Source: Acidobacteriota bacterium
GTDB lineage: Bacteria; Acidobacteriota; Terriglobia; Bryobacterales; UBA6623
Assembly (NCBI GenBank): GCA_016125275.1
Contig: WGMB01000007.1
Location: forward strand, 248,001 to 312,000
Length of the DNA stretch: 64,000 nucleotides
Direction of reading: 5' to 3'
The translations under genes were made by a program, and so were the position numbers. Below, in pieces: positions 1 to 8,791 of this stretch. The stretch's first letter is position 1. Each line of letters begins with the position of its first letter. Under the pieces are notes generated by a model. It ran no database searches, was not told the origin of the DNA, and saw nothing but the letters and a program-made list of their open reading frames with translations.

Positions 1-109
1 ATGGGGTCGTCCGAACGTGCATTCGGCGTCGACCTTGCAGCCGACGCCAACCTTCTCAGTCTATCCGCGCTGCTCCGAGCCCGTCAACAGAAGACGCTAT
101 GCTGGCCCT

Positions 110-541
110 GTGGAGAGCGAGTCAGGGTTCGAGGTTCTCGACCACGTAGCCGACACGGGGTTCCGCTGCTGGGGCCCCACCTACGAGCAGTGCCTGCTGG
201 CGGCCGGCCGGGCCTTTTTGGCCCTGGCGGTGGAGACCGAGTCGGTGGCGGCCCGCGATGAAAGGCTGTACGAGATCGAGGGCGAAGACCCGGCCGAGAG
301 ATTGGTCGACTGGCTCAACGACCTGCTGTTTACGATCGACGCCAATCTGTTCGCACCGCGTGAGGTCGTCGCGGTGGATGAGCGGGCTCCCGGCCGCTGG
401 GTCGCGCGGGTCGTGGGCGAGGGCCCTCGGGACCCGGCCCGGCATCCCTGGAAGCTCATCATCAAAGGCGCCACCTATCATGAGCTGGATGTCTCCGAGC
501 GCAACGGCCGCTGGGAGGCCCAGGTGATTCTGGACGTATGA
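110..541 (+). CDS. Archease, RtcB-activating protein
   Basis: Archease is a small acidic metal-binding protein that helps the RNA ligase RtcB become guanylylated and turn over. The protein opens with FEVLDHVADTGFRCWG, the family signature carrying the conserved metal-binding Asp, and has LVDWLNDLLFTID in the middle and IIKGATYHELDV near the end. The GTG at 110 gives 143 residues, the normal archease length. An ATG at 17 in the same frame would add 31 residues that do not look like the family, so GTG is preferred. The stop overlaps the rtcB start as ATGA (538-541), so the two genes should be translationally coupled. Identity is secure; the exact start is less so. Confidence 0.9.
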   Translation: MESESGFEVLDHVADTGFRCWGPTYEQCLLAAGRAFLALAVETESVAARDERLYEIEGEDPAERLVDWLNDLLFTIDANLFAPREVVAVDERAPGRWVARVVGEGPRDPARHPWKLIIKGATYHELDVSERNGRWEAQVILDV

Positions 542-1983
542 GGTTCGCCCACCGCCTACAGCCGATCGACGCCTACCGCTGGCGCATCCCTCGCGACGCC
601 GACTACGGCATGCGGACCGACGTGCGCATCTACGCGAGCCGCGCGCTGGTGGATCAGATCCGCTCGGATGATTCGCTCGACCAGGCGGCCAACGTGGCCA
701 CTCTGCCCGGCATCGTGGGCTCTTCGTTGGCCATGCCGGACATCCACCAGGGCTACGGCTTCCCGATCGGAGGCGTCTGCGCCACTGACCCGGCCCGTGG
801 CGGCGTCGTCTCACCCGGCGGCGTGGGGTTCGACATCAACTGCGGCGTGCGGCTGCTGCGCACCAACCTGGACGAGCCGGAGGTGCGGGCCTCGCTCGAC
901 GAGCTCGTGGAGCAGACTTTTCGCGACGTACCCTGCGGAACCGGCGGCTCGGGGTTCGTGAAGATCAACGAAAAGGACCTCGACGGCGTGCTCGCCGGAG
1001 GCGCCCGCTGGATGACCGCTCACGGCTACGGCCCCGTAGCGGACGCCGAGCGTTGCGAGGCCGGCGGAAGCCTGCCGGAGGCAGACCCCGGCAAGGTTTC
1101 GCTCAAAGCCAAGCAACGCGGGCGGCCGCAGTTGGGCACCTTGGGCAGCGGCAACCATTTTTTGGAAGTCCAGTACGTCGAGTCCATCCATGACGCCGAA
1201 GCCGCCCGGGCGTTCGGTCTGGAGGCCGGTCAGGTCGTGGTGCTGATCCATTCCGGCTCGCGCGGGCTCGGTCACCAGGTCTGCACCGACGCCCTCAAGC
1301 AAATGGGCGCGGCGATGAAGCGCTACGGCATCGAGCTGCCGGACCGTCAGCTCGCCTGCGTGCCGGCCGACTCCCCCGAGGGGCGCGACTACTTGGCGGC
1401 CATGCGCGCGGCGGCCAATTTCGCCTGGGCCAACCGCCAGGCCATCACGCACTTTCTGCGCAATTCCTTCGCAACCGTGTTCGGCGCCCGGGCCCGGCTC
1501 GGCGTGGTGTACGACGTCTGCCACAACATCGCCAAGCTCGAGCGCCACGATGTCGACGGCGACGCCAAGCCCGTGCTGGTGCACCGCAAGGGCGCCACCC
1601 GCGCGTTTCCGCCGCGCCACCCGGAAACCCCGGCCGCCTATCGAGCCGTCGGTCAGCCGGTCTTCATCCCCGGCAGCATGGGGACGGCCTCCTGGGTGCT
1701 GGCCGGCCAGGAGGGCTCGATGCGGGAGAGCTTTGGGACCTGCTGCCACGGCGCCGGCCGGCTGCTGAGCCGCAAGGCCGCCAAGCAGGGCCGAACTGTC
1801 GAAGACGTGCTCGCCGCGCTGGGCTCCCGTGGCATCGTGGTCCGTTCGGAGACCCGCAAGGGGCTGCTCGAAGAGATCCCCGAGGCCTACAAGGACGTCG
1901 ACGAAGTGATCGAGGTCGTCCACAGCGCGGGTTTGGCCAAGAAGGTCGCCCGGCTGCGCCCCATGGGCGTGATCAAGGGCTGA
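538..1983 (+). CDS. rtcB: RNA-splicing ligase RtcB
   Basis: RtcB is a GTP- and Mn2+-dependent ligase that joins 2',3'-cyclic phosphate (or 3'-phosphate) RNA ends to 5'-OH ends, used for RNA repair and tRNA splicing. All signature segments are present in this 481-residue protein: PDIHQGYGFPIGG, GVGFDINCGVRLL (metal ligands Asp99 and Cys102), GSGNHFLEVQ (His207), VVLIHSGSRGLGHQ (His238), DVCHNIAKLE (His329), VHRKGATRAFPP, IPGSMGTASWVL and TCCHGAGRLLSR, whose His404 fits the guanylylated residue. There is no intein, although rtcB is a common intein site. No RtcA cyclase or RtcR regulator lies nearby. Confidence 0.97.
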   Translation: MRFAHRLQPIDAYRWRIPRDADYGMRTDVRIYASRALVDQIRSDDSLDQAANVATLPGIVGSSLAMPDIHQGYGFPIGGVCATDPARGGVVSPGGVGFDINCGVRLLRTNLDEPEVRASLDELVEQTFRDVPCGTGGSGFVKINEKDLDGVLAGGARWMTAHGYGPVADAERCEAGGSLPEADPGKVSLKAKQRGRPQLGTLGSGNHFLEVQYVESIHDAEAARAFGLEAGQVVVLIHSGSRGLGHQVCTDALKQMGAAMKRYGIELPDRQLACVPADSPEGRDYLAAMRAAANFAWANRQAITHFLRNSFATVFGARARLGVVYDVCHNIAKLERHDVDGDAKPVLVHRKGATRAFPPRHPETPAAYRAVGQPVFIPGSMGTASWVLAGQEGSMRESFGTCCHGAGRLLSRKAAKQGRTVEDVLAALGSRGIVVRSETRKGLLEEIPEAYKDVDEVIEVVHSAGLAKKVARLRPMGVIKG

Positions 1984-1993
1984 GGCGGCGGGC

Positions 1994-2905
1994 TCAGGCG
2001 CCGAAAGCGCGCGCGTACTCCTGCTTGAGGTAGGCGTAGTCGCGCTCGACCGCCTCCAAGGTCTTCTCCTGGCGGGCGGCTTCGGTCGGGCCGTCGATCT
2101 CGTACTCCACATGCAGCGAGAGCGGTCCGGCAAAGCCCGTTCCGGCCAGCATGTCGAAGAACTTCGGGTAGTTGACCATGCCCTGGCCGAGCGGACACAT
2201 GCGCGCGTCCCACTTGCCCTTGGACTTCTCCCAATAGAAGTCCTTGCAGGCCACCATGTTCAGCCGCGGCGCCACGCGGTAGAAGCTCAGCTCCCAACCG
2301 GCCTTGCCGCCCTCGATGGTGGCGTGGCAGGGGTCGAAGTAGAAGCCGATCGCATTCGTCGCCACGTCTTCGAGCAGGTTCCAGCTATCCCAGACCGACG
2401 AGCCGATGTAGGCGCCGGAGTGGTTGTGGAAGCCGCCCTGGATCTTGGCGTGTCCGGCCAGAGCGGCCAGCGAGTCGATCTGCGGCTTGGCCGCCCGGCG
2501 CTCCTCCACCATGTTCGCCAGGTTCTTGTAGCGGTAGTAGCCCAGCTTGAAGAAGGGAATGCCCAGCTTGGCGGCCGTGTAGAGCGTGGGCCGCGCGGCC
2601 GGGTCGGCGTTGGAGAGCAGGCCGGTGGTGATCATCGGGACCGACACGCCCTCCGAGGCCAAGGCTTCGTGGGCCCGCGGCAAGTCCCGCTCGGCGTTTT
2701 CCGGCAGGACGTGCCCGCCGGGCCGGACCGTCAGATCCACGCCCGGAAAGCCCATCTGCTGCAAGGCTTTCGCCAGCTCGGGGTAGCTCAGCCCCGGCAG
2801 GTGCTTGGAGAACAGGCACAGGGTCGGCTTCTTGGCCGGACCCGCGGGGGCTGCGGCGGCCAGGGCGGCTCCGGCGAGAACTTGGCGGCGGGTGTAACGA
2901 GACAT
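1994..2905 (-). CDS. Tat-exported sugar phosphate isomerase/epimerase-like TIM-barrel protein
   Basis: This 303-residue protein belongs to the xylose-isomerase-like TIM-barrel superfamily (AP endonuclease family 2 fold). It starts MSRYTRRQVLAGAAL, a twin-arginine-type leader rich in alanine, so it is probably exported folded. Barrel features include GFPGVDLTVRPGG near residue 50, GGFHNHSGAYIG, GFYFDPCHAT (metal-binding Asp/His) and LSLHVEYEIDG near the C-terminus. The longer open frame upstream reads through the promoter region and is antisense to the VWA gene, so ATG 2905 is chosen. It is divergent from the VWA gene and shares its promoter gap. The substrate cannot be predicted. Confidence 0.82.
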   Translation of the reverse strand: MSRYTRRQVLAGAALAAAAPAGPAKKPTLCLFSKHLPGLSYPELAKALQQMGFPGVDLTVRPGGHVLPENAERDLPRAHEALASEGVSVPMITTGLLSNADPAARPTLYTAAKLGIPFFKLGYYRYKNLANMVEERRAAKPQIDSLAALAGHAKIQGGFHNHSGAYIGSSVWDSWNLLEDVATNAIGFYFDPCHATIEGGKAGWELSFYRVAPRLNMVACKDFYWEKSKGKWDARMCPLGQGMVNYPKFFDMLAGTGFAGPLSLHVEYEIDGPTEAARQEKTLEAVERDYAYLKQEYARAFGA

Positions 2906-2921
2906 GGCTTTTCGCGACCCT

Positions 2922-2929
2922 AGTATAAT
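2922..2929. promoter_or_regulatory. Overlapping divergent -10 elements
   Basis: TATAAT at 2924-2929 on the plus strand lies 12 bases before the VWA start. TATACT on the minus strand (complement of 2922-2927) lies 16 bases before the isomerase-like start. The two hexamers share four base pairs, so the polymerases for the two genes cannot occupy them together. No good -35 was found for either. Confidence 0.6.
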
Positions 2930-2941
2930 CCCGGAACCCGG

Positions 2942-4999
2942 ATGCGGAAGCTCCTTCTCATCTTGGCTTGTGTGGCGGCGGCGTTGTCGGCGCAGGACCC
3001 CGTCTTTCGGTCCGAGACGGCGCTGATCGAGGTGGAAGTGCGCGCCCTGGACCGCCAGGGTCGCCCGATCCCGGATCTGAAGGCGGAAGACTTCCGGCTG
3101 TTCGAGAACGGCGAGCCGCAACCGATCCGGTTCTTCGAGTACGTCGCCTCTCCCACGGACGCGGACGCGCCGCCGGCGGCGGTCGGCGTCACGCCGGCGA
3201 GGCCGGCCGATCCCGGTGACTCCAACCCGGGCCGAGCGACGGGCCGTTCCGCCGCCGAGCTGCGCAACGCGGCCTTCCTCTACATTGCAGCCCGCGGGGG
3301 ACCCGCCGATCGTGTCCCGATCGTTGCCGCCATCCGCAAGTTCCTGGGCGAGAGCCTGCGCCCCGGTCTGTACGTCTCGCTGGAGGGCCGCCCGTTCACC
3401 GCGGACCGGGCGGAGCTCGAAATCAGTCTCGATGAGATGCTCGAGTCGAGCTGGTCGGGCGGCGGAGGAGCCGTGGACCGGCTGGACGTGGCGCTCGACC
3501 AGGAGACCGCTGGACAAGCGGACTGGCAAGCCCTCGCCGACCTCAACAGCGGCTTCGGCAGCGCCGTCGAGGAGATTGCCGGCCGCGAAGAGTTCTACCG
3601 CCGGCTGGCCCTGTACCGCTACCTCGACTTGATCCAGGCGCTGAGCGCGTTCCCCGGCAAAAAGATGGTGGTGCTGTTTTCGCGCGGGTTGACCCTCGAT
3701 GAAGAGAACCTCGACATCGTCAACCGCTTCGCCTCCGAGGCGATGCGCAACCGAGTGGTCTTCTACACCGCTGACGTCAAGCGGCTCACGGCCGGCAGCT
3801 CTGTCTATGACGCCGAGGAGTCCGCCGACATCGGCGCCTTGATGGGCGACCCGACCAAGGTCTTCAATCGGCAGTCGACCTACCAGGACGAGCAGGACGG
3901 GCTGTTCGAGCTGGCGCGGGCCTCGGGCGGCAAGGCCATCGAGAACGCCAACGATCTGGGGCTGGTCTTCGAGGCGGTGGAAGAGGATTTGGGCTCGTAC
4001 TACCTGCTCGGGTACTATCCGCAGGACGCCACCGAGAAGGGCCGCTTCCGCAAGATCAAGGTCGAGACCGAGCGCTCCGGCGTGCGCCTCGACTATCGCA
4101 AGGGCTACTACGAGGAGCAGCCCTTCGAGCGGATGACCGACGCCGAGAAGCGCCTGCAACTCTACCAGGCCTTGGAGTTCGACTCTGCCTACACGGACTT
4201 GGCGCTGACGGCGGCGTTCGAGTTCTTTCGCGGTGAGAACGGCCCCGTATTGGCGTACAGCTTGGGTCTCCATCCGCGCGACTTGGACGCCAAGGGCGGC
4301 CGCAAGGCGAGCTTTGCCGTCGTGGTGCAGGCGATGCACCGGGGCGAGGGCAAGGCCGCCTTCGAAGAGCGCAAGCTCGAGCTGAGCGTGCCGCCGGACG
4401 CCTGGAAGCGTATGGGCTCCGACCCCGACGCGCGGCTGCGCTACGCCTCGCAGATGCAGTTGCCGCCCGGCGACTACGACTGGAAGGCCGTGGTGCGCGA
4501 TGAGGCGACCGGCAAGATGGGCAGCTACAAGGCTGAGCTCCGCATCGCCGGTTTCGAGCAGCCCGTGCAGCCCAGCTCATTGCTGGTGACCGCGCAAGCG
4601 CAGCCCTTGGCCAAGCGCCGCAAGAAAGACGAGGGCGGCGGCTCCGTGCTCGACGCCGCCGGCTACCGCCTCGCGCCGGACTCGACGCGGGTGGTGGAAC
4701 GCGGCCTTTCGGTGTGGGCTCTCTATGACCTCTACAACCTGCCCGAGGGCCTGCGCGACAAGCCGCCGGACGCCAAGCTCGCCCTGGTGCGAGGCAGCGA
4801 GCGCATCGCCAAGCTGCCCATCAGCGAGTACCAGATGACGCCCCTGCCCGACGGCGGCGTGCGCTACCTGGCCCGCTTGGAGACCCGCACGCTGCCGCCC
4901 GGCGAGTACATTCTCGCGGCGATGACGCCGCCGCGCGCCGACGGCAAGTCCGGCGTCATCTACCGCCGCCTCCGCATCACTCCGCGCGCCAAGAAGTAG
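2942..4999 (+). CDS. Secreted VWFA-related acidobacterial domain protein
   Basis: The 685-residue protein starts with a Sec-type signal peptide (MRKLLLILACVAAALSAQD). Residues about 25-60 (ETALIEVEVRALDRQGRPIPDL.. DFRLFENGEPQ) match the opening of the VWFA-related domain that is greatly expanded in Acidobacteria. The von Willebrand A-like core follows (GKKMVVLFSRGLTLDEENLD.., VVFYTADVKRL) and ends near LGSYYLLGYYPQDATEKGRFRKIKVETERSGVRLDYRKGYYE, a common C-terminal signature of these proteins. The remaining 300 residues are beta-rich without a recognised domain. The role is unknown; the fold suggests protein binding outside the cytoplasm. Confidence 0.85.
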   Translation: MRKLLLILACVAAALSAQDPVFRSETALIEVEVRALDRQGRPIPDLKAEDFRLFENGEPQPIRFFEYVASPTDADAPPAAVGVTPARPADPGDSNPGRATGRSAAELRNAAFLYIAARGGPADRVPIVAAIRKFLGESLRPGLYVSLEGRPFTADRAELEISLDEMLESSWSGGGGAVDRLDVALDQETAGQADWQALADLNSGFGSAVEEIAGREEFYRRLALYRYLDLIQALSAFPGKKMVVLFSRGLTLDEENLDIVNRFASEAMRNRVVFYTADVKRLTAGSSVYDAEESADIGALMGDPTKVFNRQSTYQDEQDGLFELARASGGKAIENANDLGLVFEAVEEDLGSYYLLGYYPQDATEKGRFRKIKVETERSGVRLDYRKGYYEEQPFERMTDAEKRLQLYQALEFDSAYTDLALTAAFEFFRGENGPVLAYSLGLHPRDLDAKGGRKASFAVVVQAMHRGEGKAAFEERKLELSVPPDAWKRMGSDPDARLRYASQMQLPPGDYDWKAVVRDEATGKMGSYKAELRIAGFEQPVQPSSLLVTAQAQPLAKRRKKDEGGGSVLDAAGYRLAPDSTRVVERGLSVWALYDLYNLPEGLRDKPPDAKLALVRGSERIAKLPISEYQMTPLPDGGVRYLARLETRTLPPGEYILAAMTPPRADGKSGVIYRRLRITPRAKK

Positions 5000-5014
5000 C
5001 GCGCCCCGCCGCGG

Positions 5015-7540
5015 CTAGTCTTCGCCGAGCTTGGACGAAGGCAGCTCGTGGTCCAGCGTGTCGCCGCTGGCCTGAAAACCGTCGTGGCCGGTGTCCACGT
5101 AGATCGGGTTGGTGTAGGCCGTGGGATGCTCGCTGCCCTGCGGGTTCAGGCCCCAGCCCTTGGACAAGTCCGAATCCTCGCTGACGGCGGCCACGATCAG
5201 GTGGGCGTCCTCTTGCAGCGGGACCCGCACGGTCTGCTCGAAGCGCACCACGCCGGAGCGGAACATCTCCGGATGGGTGCGCGCGGTGAAGTTCAGCGAC
5301 TCGGGCATCCGCCCGTTCACCAGCACCTGCACGCGGTCGACGTCGATCCAGTTCGCCGCCTGCACCTTGATCTTCAGGTCGACGTAGCCCTCGGCGTGGA
5401 TGGTGGACCCGATGGGCATGCCGTTGACGGTCTGCACCTGCAGGAACGGCCCGTTGGTCACCATCATCTGGCCGGCCTTGGCGTTGCGGACGATCTCGGC
5501 GTGGTCGATCTCGCCCGGCTCGTCGGTCGAGCTGGGGACGTAGGTGCGCCAGTCGCCCACGCCGTTGCCGAAGATGCGGTGGGCGTCGGACACCGACACG
5601 CACCAGACGTGGCGGCCCTGGTTGAGCATCTGGAGCCAGAAGAACGTGCGGTTCGGCCACTTCTGGCCGCGGCGTTCCACCATCGGCTCGTGATGCAGGA
5701 TCTCGGCGCTCCAGACCTCGGCGGCATCGATCAGCTTCTCGAAGCCGACGAACCCGCCGTCGCGCACGCCGTCCTCGTCGCGGTCGAAGAAGACGTTCTG
5801 CACGACCGGGTGATTGGCCTGCACCCAGCGGTCGGAACCGCCGCCGAAGCGCACGTCGCGGGCATTGCGGGCGTTGGCGCCGGAATCGTAGCGGGTGCCC
5901 CCGTGCAGCGACGGCGTGCCCCAGTCGCGCAGCACGATGGCGTTGATGCGCGGGTCGAAGGTCCACACCGGAGCGCCGCCGTTCTGCGTCAGCGGATCCG
6001 GCGACAGCGGAAAGGCGTTGAAGTGCTGGCCCGAGCCGGTGAGCTCGATGCCGGGCACGGTCTTCAGCCGCGCGCTCAGCCCCAGCCGGTCGATGTGCGG
6101 GGCCCAGTCATAGATGCGGTTGTGCTCGGTGGTCGGGGCGAACTCGATGTGCTCGGCGGCAAAGTTGATGATGCGGTCGTCGGTGCGCGTGTAGTTGTCG
6201 CCCGACGGCGTGGAGTGGGCGTGGAAGTCGGTGGAAACCCAGCCGGCGGTATCGACCGAGCGCTTCAGGGTGGCGTTGATCTCGACCGTTTCGCCCTTGC
6301 CGACGGTGATTTCCTGCTCGTAGAGGTCGAACTCCGGGCCGTGGGTGATGCGCACCAGGTAGTCGCCGGGCGGGACCTGCTGTTCGAAGCTCCCGTCGTG
6401 GGTCTGGTACTGGTGGGAATTGCCGTGGACGCGGTATTCGGTGCCGAAATTCGGGGTCGGCGTGCCGTTGCGGCCGAGCCACTGGACCTTGGCCGGCGAA
6501 GCCGCGCCGGAGCTGTCGCGCACCGTGCCGCGCACCAGGGCGGCCTTGCCGACCTTCCAGTCGAGCGTGGCGGTCTTGTTCTTGGCCACCTGCACCGATT
6601 GCTGCACGGCGTCGCGGCCAATGTCCTCGATCTTCAGCGTCTGAGAGCCGGCCGGCAGGGCGATGGAGTACTTGCCGTCGGCGTCGGGATAGCCCTTCAG
6701 CGCCGTTCCGGAGATCGTCGCCACCAGCGCCGCGCGCACGGCGGGCTTGCCGTCGGGGTCGGCGATGCGGCCCGTCACCAGGCCGGCGTCGCCGAGCAGC
6801 CCGGCGACCACGCCGTAGGCGGCCAGGGGCGATTCCGCCACGGCGAAGGCGATCTTGTAGGTCTTGGATTCGCCCGGCTGCAGCATCAGGTCGTCAGGGA
6901 CTGTCCGCGGCTCGATCGGAGCCCAGGCGTAGCCCCGCTTGTCGAACGAGTCGATCGAATCGCCGGTGCGGACCTCGCCGGCTCGGGCCTCCTGGTCGAG
7001 GCCTTTCCAGGCGGCCGGAGGCGTGATTTTGCGGGCGGCCTTGCCTTCGTTGCGGTACGTGCTGGTGACCAGCACGTACTGCCAGCCGGTCTCCAGGCGA
7101 TACTCGTGCCGGGAGTAGAGGCCGTCGCCCGAGGGCGCCGTGCGCACGGCTTCCACCGCCGCCGCGCCCGCGCCGGGGGCGTCCACGAGCTTCACCCAGG
7201 TCATCATGCCGCGCTCGTCGCCGGGGCGGAAGGCGGTAAGCTGGTCGTTGCGGCCGTCGCGCAGGTCCAGATCGAAGATCGTTCCGGGGATCGGCGAGCC
7301 GTATTCGGTGGTCATGTTGGCGCGGCGTAGCGGCAAGTTGCCGCCGATGAGCAACTCGACCTTGTCGTTGCGCAGCACGAAGTCGCCGGGCAGCCCGTCG
7401 GCCTCCTTGCCCTTCGGCATGCGGTCGGTGGTGTCGCGGCCGACCTCGAAGGCTTCCACGCCGCTGCGTTGGGCCGTCACGGAAAGCAGGCCCAGCAGCG
7501 CAAAGGCCGCCAGCAAAAGGGTTCGGGTGCGCATCGTCAT
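5015..7540 (-). CDS. Secreted CehA/McbA-type PHP-domain metallohydrolase with Ig-like repeats
   Basis: An 841-residue exported protein with an N-terminal signal peptide (MTMRTRTLLLAAFALLGLLSVTAQ). Its first half is beta-rich with two carboxypeptidase-regulatory-like stretches (VTGRIADPDGKPAVRAALVATI and VRGTVRDSSGAASPAKVQWLG). The PHP metal site begins near residue 436 with STDFHAHSTPSGDN, followed by FAPTTEHNRIYDW, and a late catalytic stretch VSVSDAHRIFG. This order is that of the CehA/McbA family, whose characterised members hydrolyse esters or carbamates; the substrate here is unknown. A GGAGG sequence 7 bases before the ATG supports the start, and a TATGCT hexamer (complement 7567-7572) lies about 25 bases upstream. 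Confidence 0.82.
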   Translation of the reverse strand: MTMRTRTLLLAAFALLGLLSVTAQRSGVEAFEVGRDTTDRMPKGKEADGLPGDFVLRNDKVELLIGGNLPLRRANMTTEYGSPIPGTIFDLDLRDGRNDQLTAFRPGDERGMMTWVKLVDAPGAGAAAVEAVRTAPSGDGLYSRHEYRLETGWQYVLVTSTYRNEGKAARKITPPAAWKGLDQEARAGEVRTGDSIDSFDKRGYAWAPIEPRTVPDDLMLQPGESKTYKIAFAVAESPLAAYGVVAGLLGDAGLVTGRIADPDGKPAVRAALVATISGTALKGYPDADGKYSIALPAGSQTLKIEDIGRDAVQQSVQVAKNKTATLDWKVGKAALVRGTVRDSSGAASPAKVQWLGRNGTPTPNFGTEYRVHGNSHQYQTHDGSFEQQVPPGDYLVRITHGPEFDLYEQEITVGKGETVEINATLKRSVDTAGWVSTDFHAHSTPSGDNYTRTDDRIINFAAEHIEFAPTTEHNRIYDWAPHIDRLGLSARLKTVPGIELTGSGQHFNAFPLSPDPLTQNGGAPVWTFDPRINAIVLRDWGTPSLHGGTRYDSGANARNARDVRFGGGSDRWVQANHPVVQNVFFDRDEDGVRDGGFVGFEKLIDAAEVWSAEILHHEPMVERRGQKWPNRTFFWLQMLNQGRHVWCVSVSDAHRIFGNGVGDWRTYVPSSTDEPGEIDHAEIVRNAKAGQMMVTNGPFLQVQTVNGMPIGSTIHAEGYVDLKIKVQAANWIDVDRVQVLVNGRMPESLNFTARTHPEMFRSGVVRFEQTVRVPLQEDAHLIVAAVSEDSDLSKGWGLNPQGSEHPTAYTNPIYVDTGHDGFQASGDTLDHELPSSKLGED

Positions 7541-7620
7541 CGCTCGTCCTCCAGGTTTTCCCGCCCAGCATAGCGGTTCGGCGTTACAGATGGATCACGC
7601 GGCGGCCCGCCCCGGCAGTC

Positions 7621-7626
7621 TATAAT
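7621..7626 (+). promoter_or_regulatory. Consensus -10 element next to the CDGSH gene
   Basis: A perfect TATAAT sits 9 bases before the ATG at 7636. There is no Shine-Dalgarno sequence in that gap, so transcription from here would yield an mRNA with almost no leader. Confidence 0.6.
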
Positions 7627-7635
7627 CGGGCATCT

Positions 7636-7860
7636 ATGGCAACCACTGTCAAAGTGTTCAACAACGGTCCGCTGCGGATCGAAGGCGAGTTCACCATCGT
7701 CGACCAGAGCGGCAACGAATTCGGGCTCGGGGGCCGCACCGCGCTCGGCCTTTGCCGTTGCGGAATGTCCGCCAACAAACCCTTTTGCGACGGAACCCAC
7801 GCCCGGGAAGGCTTTTCATCCGAAGTGGAGGCGCGCGAGCTGCCTCCCATGAAGAAGTAG
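7636..7860 (+). CDS. CDGSH iron-sulfur domain protein
   Basis: A 74-residue single-domain protein that should bind a [2Fe-2S] cluster. The ligand set C40-x-C42 ... C51 ... H55 is visible in LCRCGMSANKPFCDGTHAREGF, the CDGSH signature in its bacterial CDGTH form. No membrane segment is present, so it is a soluble cytoplasmic protein likely involved in electron transfer or redox sensing. The Rid-like gene follows after 14 bases and is probably co-transcribed. Confidence 0.92.
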   Translation: MATTVKVFNNGPLRIEGEFTIVDQSGNEFGLGGRTALGLCRCGMSANKPFCDGTHAREGFSSEVEARELPPMKK

Positions 7861-7874
7861 CAAGGAGAGCCCTG

Positions 7875-8720
7875 ATGGAACTGACGCGTCGCCGTCTGAC
7901 ACAAATCCTCGCCGGGACCGCCCTGGCGGCGTGCGCACAGCAACAGGACTCGGCCCAGGAGGAACCCGTCGTGATCGACAACCCGAAAGGAAACTTTCAA
8001 TTCGTCAAGGGCAGCGGCCCTTACTCATCCGGAGCCGTGGCTTCGCCGGGCTTCGAAGTGGTGCATGCCATCTTCCAGCCCTTGCCGGAGCTCTTTAGCG
8101 CGTTCGAGATCATCGAAAAGCATCTCGAAGCCGCCGGCCGCCCGCTCAACGCTCTGTGCGGTATGGAGCTGCGCATCCCCAAGGCCCTCTCGGTGGAGGA
8201 CTTCAACACCTTCAACCAGCCCTACATCGACCGGCTGGAAGCCTGGAAGCTGCACGTCGACGGCCTGAACCCCGTCGCCAGGACCAACGTGGCCCCGACC
8301 GTGCGCCCGGTCTCGCAGCCGTCGGTCTACGGCTTCTCCTACACCGTGCCGTCGGACTACACGGGCAAGACCTTCGTGGTGGCCGGGGCGGGCGAGTTCC
8401 GCACCTCCGGTCTCGATGAGGACAACCTGGTGGCTCGCGGAGACACCTCCACGGCCGGGCTGACGCAGAAGGCCGAAATGGTGCTCAGCATCATGACCAG
8501 CCGCATCGAGGCGATGGGCGCGAGCTGGGCCGACGCGACGCAGTCGAACATCTACTGCATCCACGACATCCATCCGCTGATGGCGGGCGCGATCGTGCCG
8601 GCTCTGGCGGAAGCGTCCATCCACGGCGTGCGCTGGTTCTACGCCCAGCCGCCGGTGCTCGAGGTCGAGTACGAGATGGACGTCAGAGGCGTGCGCAAGG
8701 AAATCATCGTCACGCCCTAA
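7875..8720 (+). CDS. Exported Rid-like (YjgF superfamily) protein
   Basis: The 281-residue protein starts MELTRRRLTQILAGTALAAC, an arginine-containing leader ending in a lipobox-like LAAC, so it looks like an exported lipoprotein. The mature part resembles the Rid/YjgF fold: FVKGSGPYSSGAV near the start, FNTFNQPYIDRLEAW, RTNVAPTVRPVSQPSVYGFSYT, and a second half with AGAGEFRT, TQKAEMVLSIMTSRIEAMGASWADATQSNIY, possibly two tandem Rid-like units. The family's enamine/imine deaminases are normally cytosolic and about 130 residues, so export and size are both unusual. AAGGAG at 7862-7867 supports the start. Catalytic activity cannot be judged. Confidence 0.62.
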   Translation: MELTRRRLTQILAGTALAACAQQQDSAQEEPVVIDNPKGNFQFVKGSGPYSSGAVASPGFEVVHAIFQPLPELFSAFEIIEKHLEAAGRPLNALCGMELRIPKALSVEDFNTFNQPYIDRLEAWKLHVDGLNPVARTNVAPTVRPVSQPSVYGFSYTVPSDYTGKTFVVAGAGEFRTSGLDEDNLVARGDTSTAGLTQKAEMVLSIMTSRIEAMGASWADATQSNIYCIHDIHPLMAGAIVPALAEASIHGVRWFYAQPPVLEVEYEMDVRGVRKEIIVTP

Positions 8721-8745
8721 GGCGGGAACGAGCGGAAGCCAGTGG

Positions 8746-8770
8746 GGCCGGACATTCTGTCCGGCCTCTT
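8746..8770 (+). terminator. Rho-independent terminator, convergent genes
   Basis: Stem GGCCGGACA (8746-8754) pairs with TGTCCGGCC (8758-8766) around a TTC loop and is followed by a CTCTTT tract. It ends the CDGSH/Rid unit just before the converging acid phosphatase gene. Confidence 0.8.
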
Positions 8771-8791
8771 TCCATTTGCGCCGCAGAAGGA

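Noticed and set aside
1-261. Open frame of 86 codons from the first base
   Set aside because: It is an overlapping frame of the archease gene with an Arg/Gly/Pro-rich product and no motif.
5048-7330. Open frame of 760 codons antisense to the PHP hydrolase gene
   Set aside because: Composition is repetitive (Val, Gly, Arg, His) with no domain, and the opposite strand has a complete enzyme gene.
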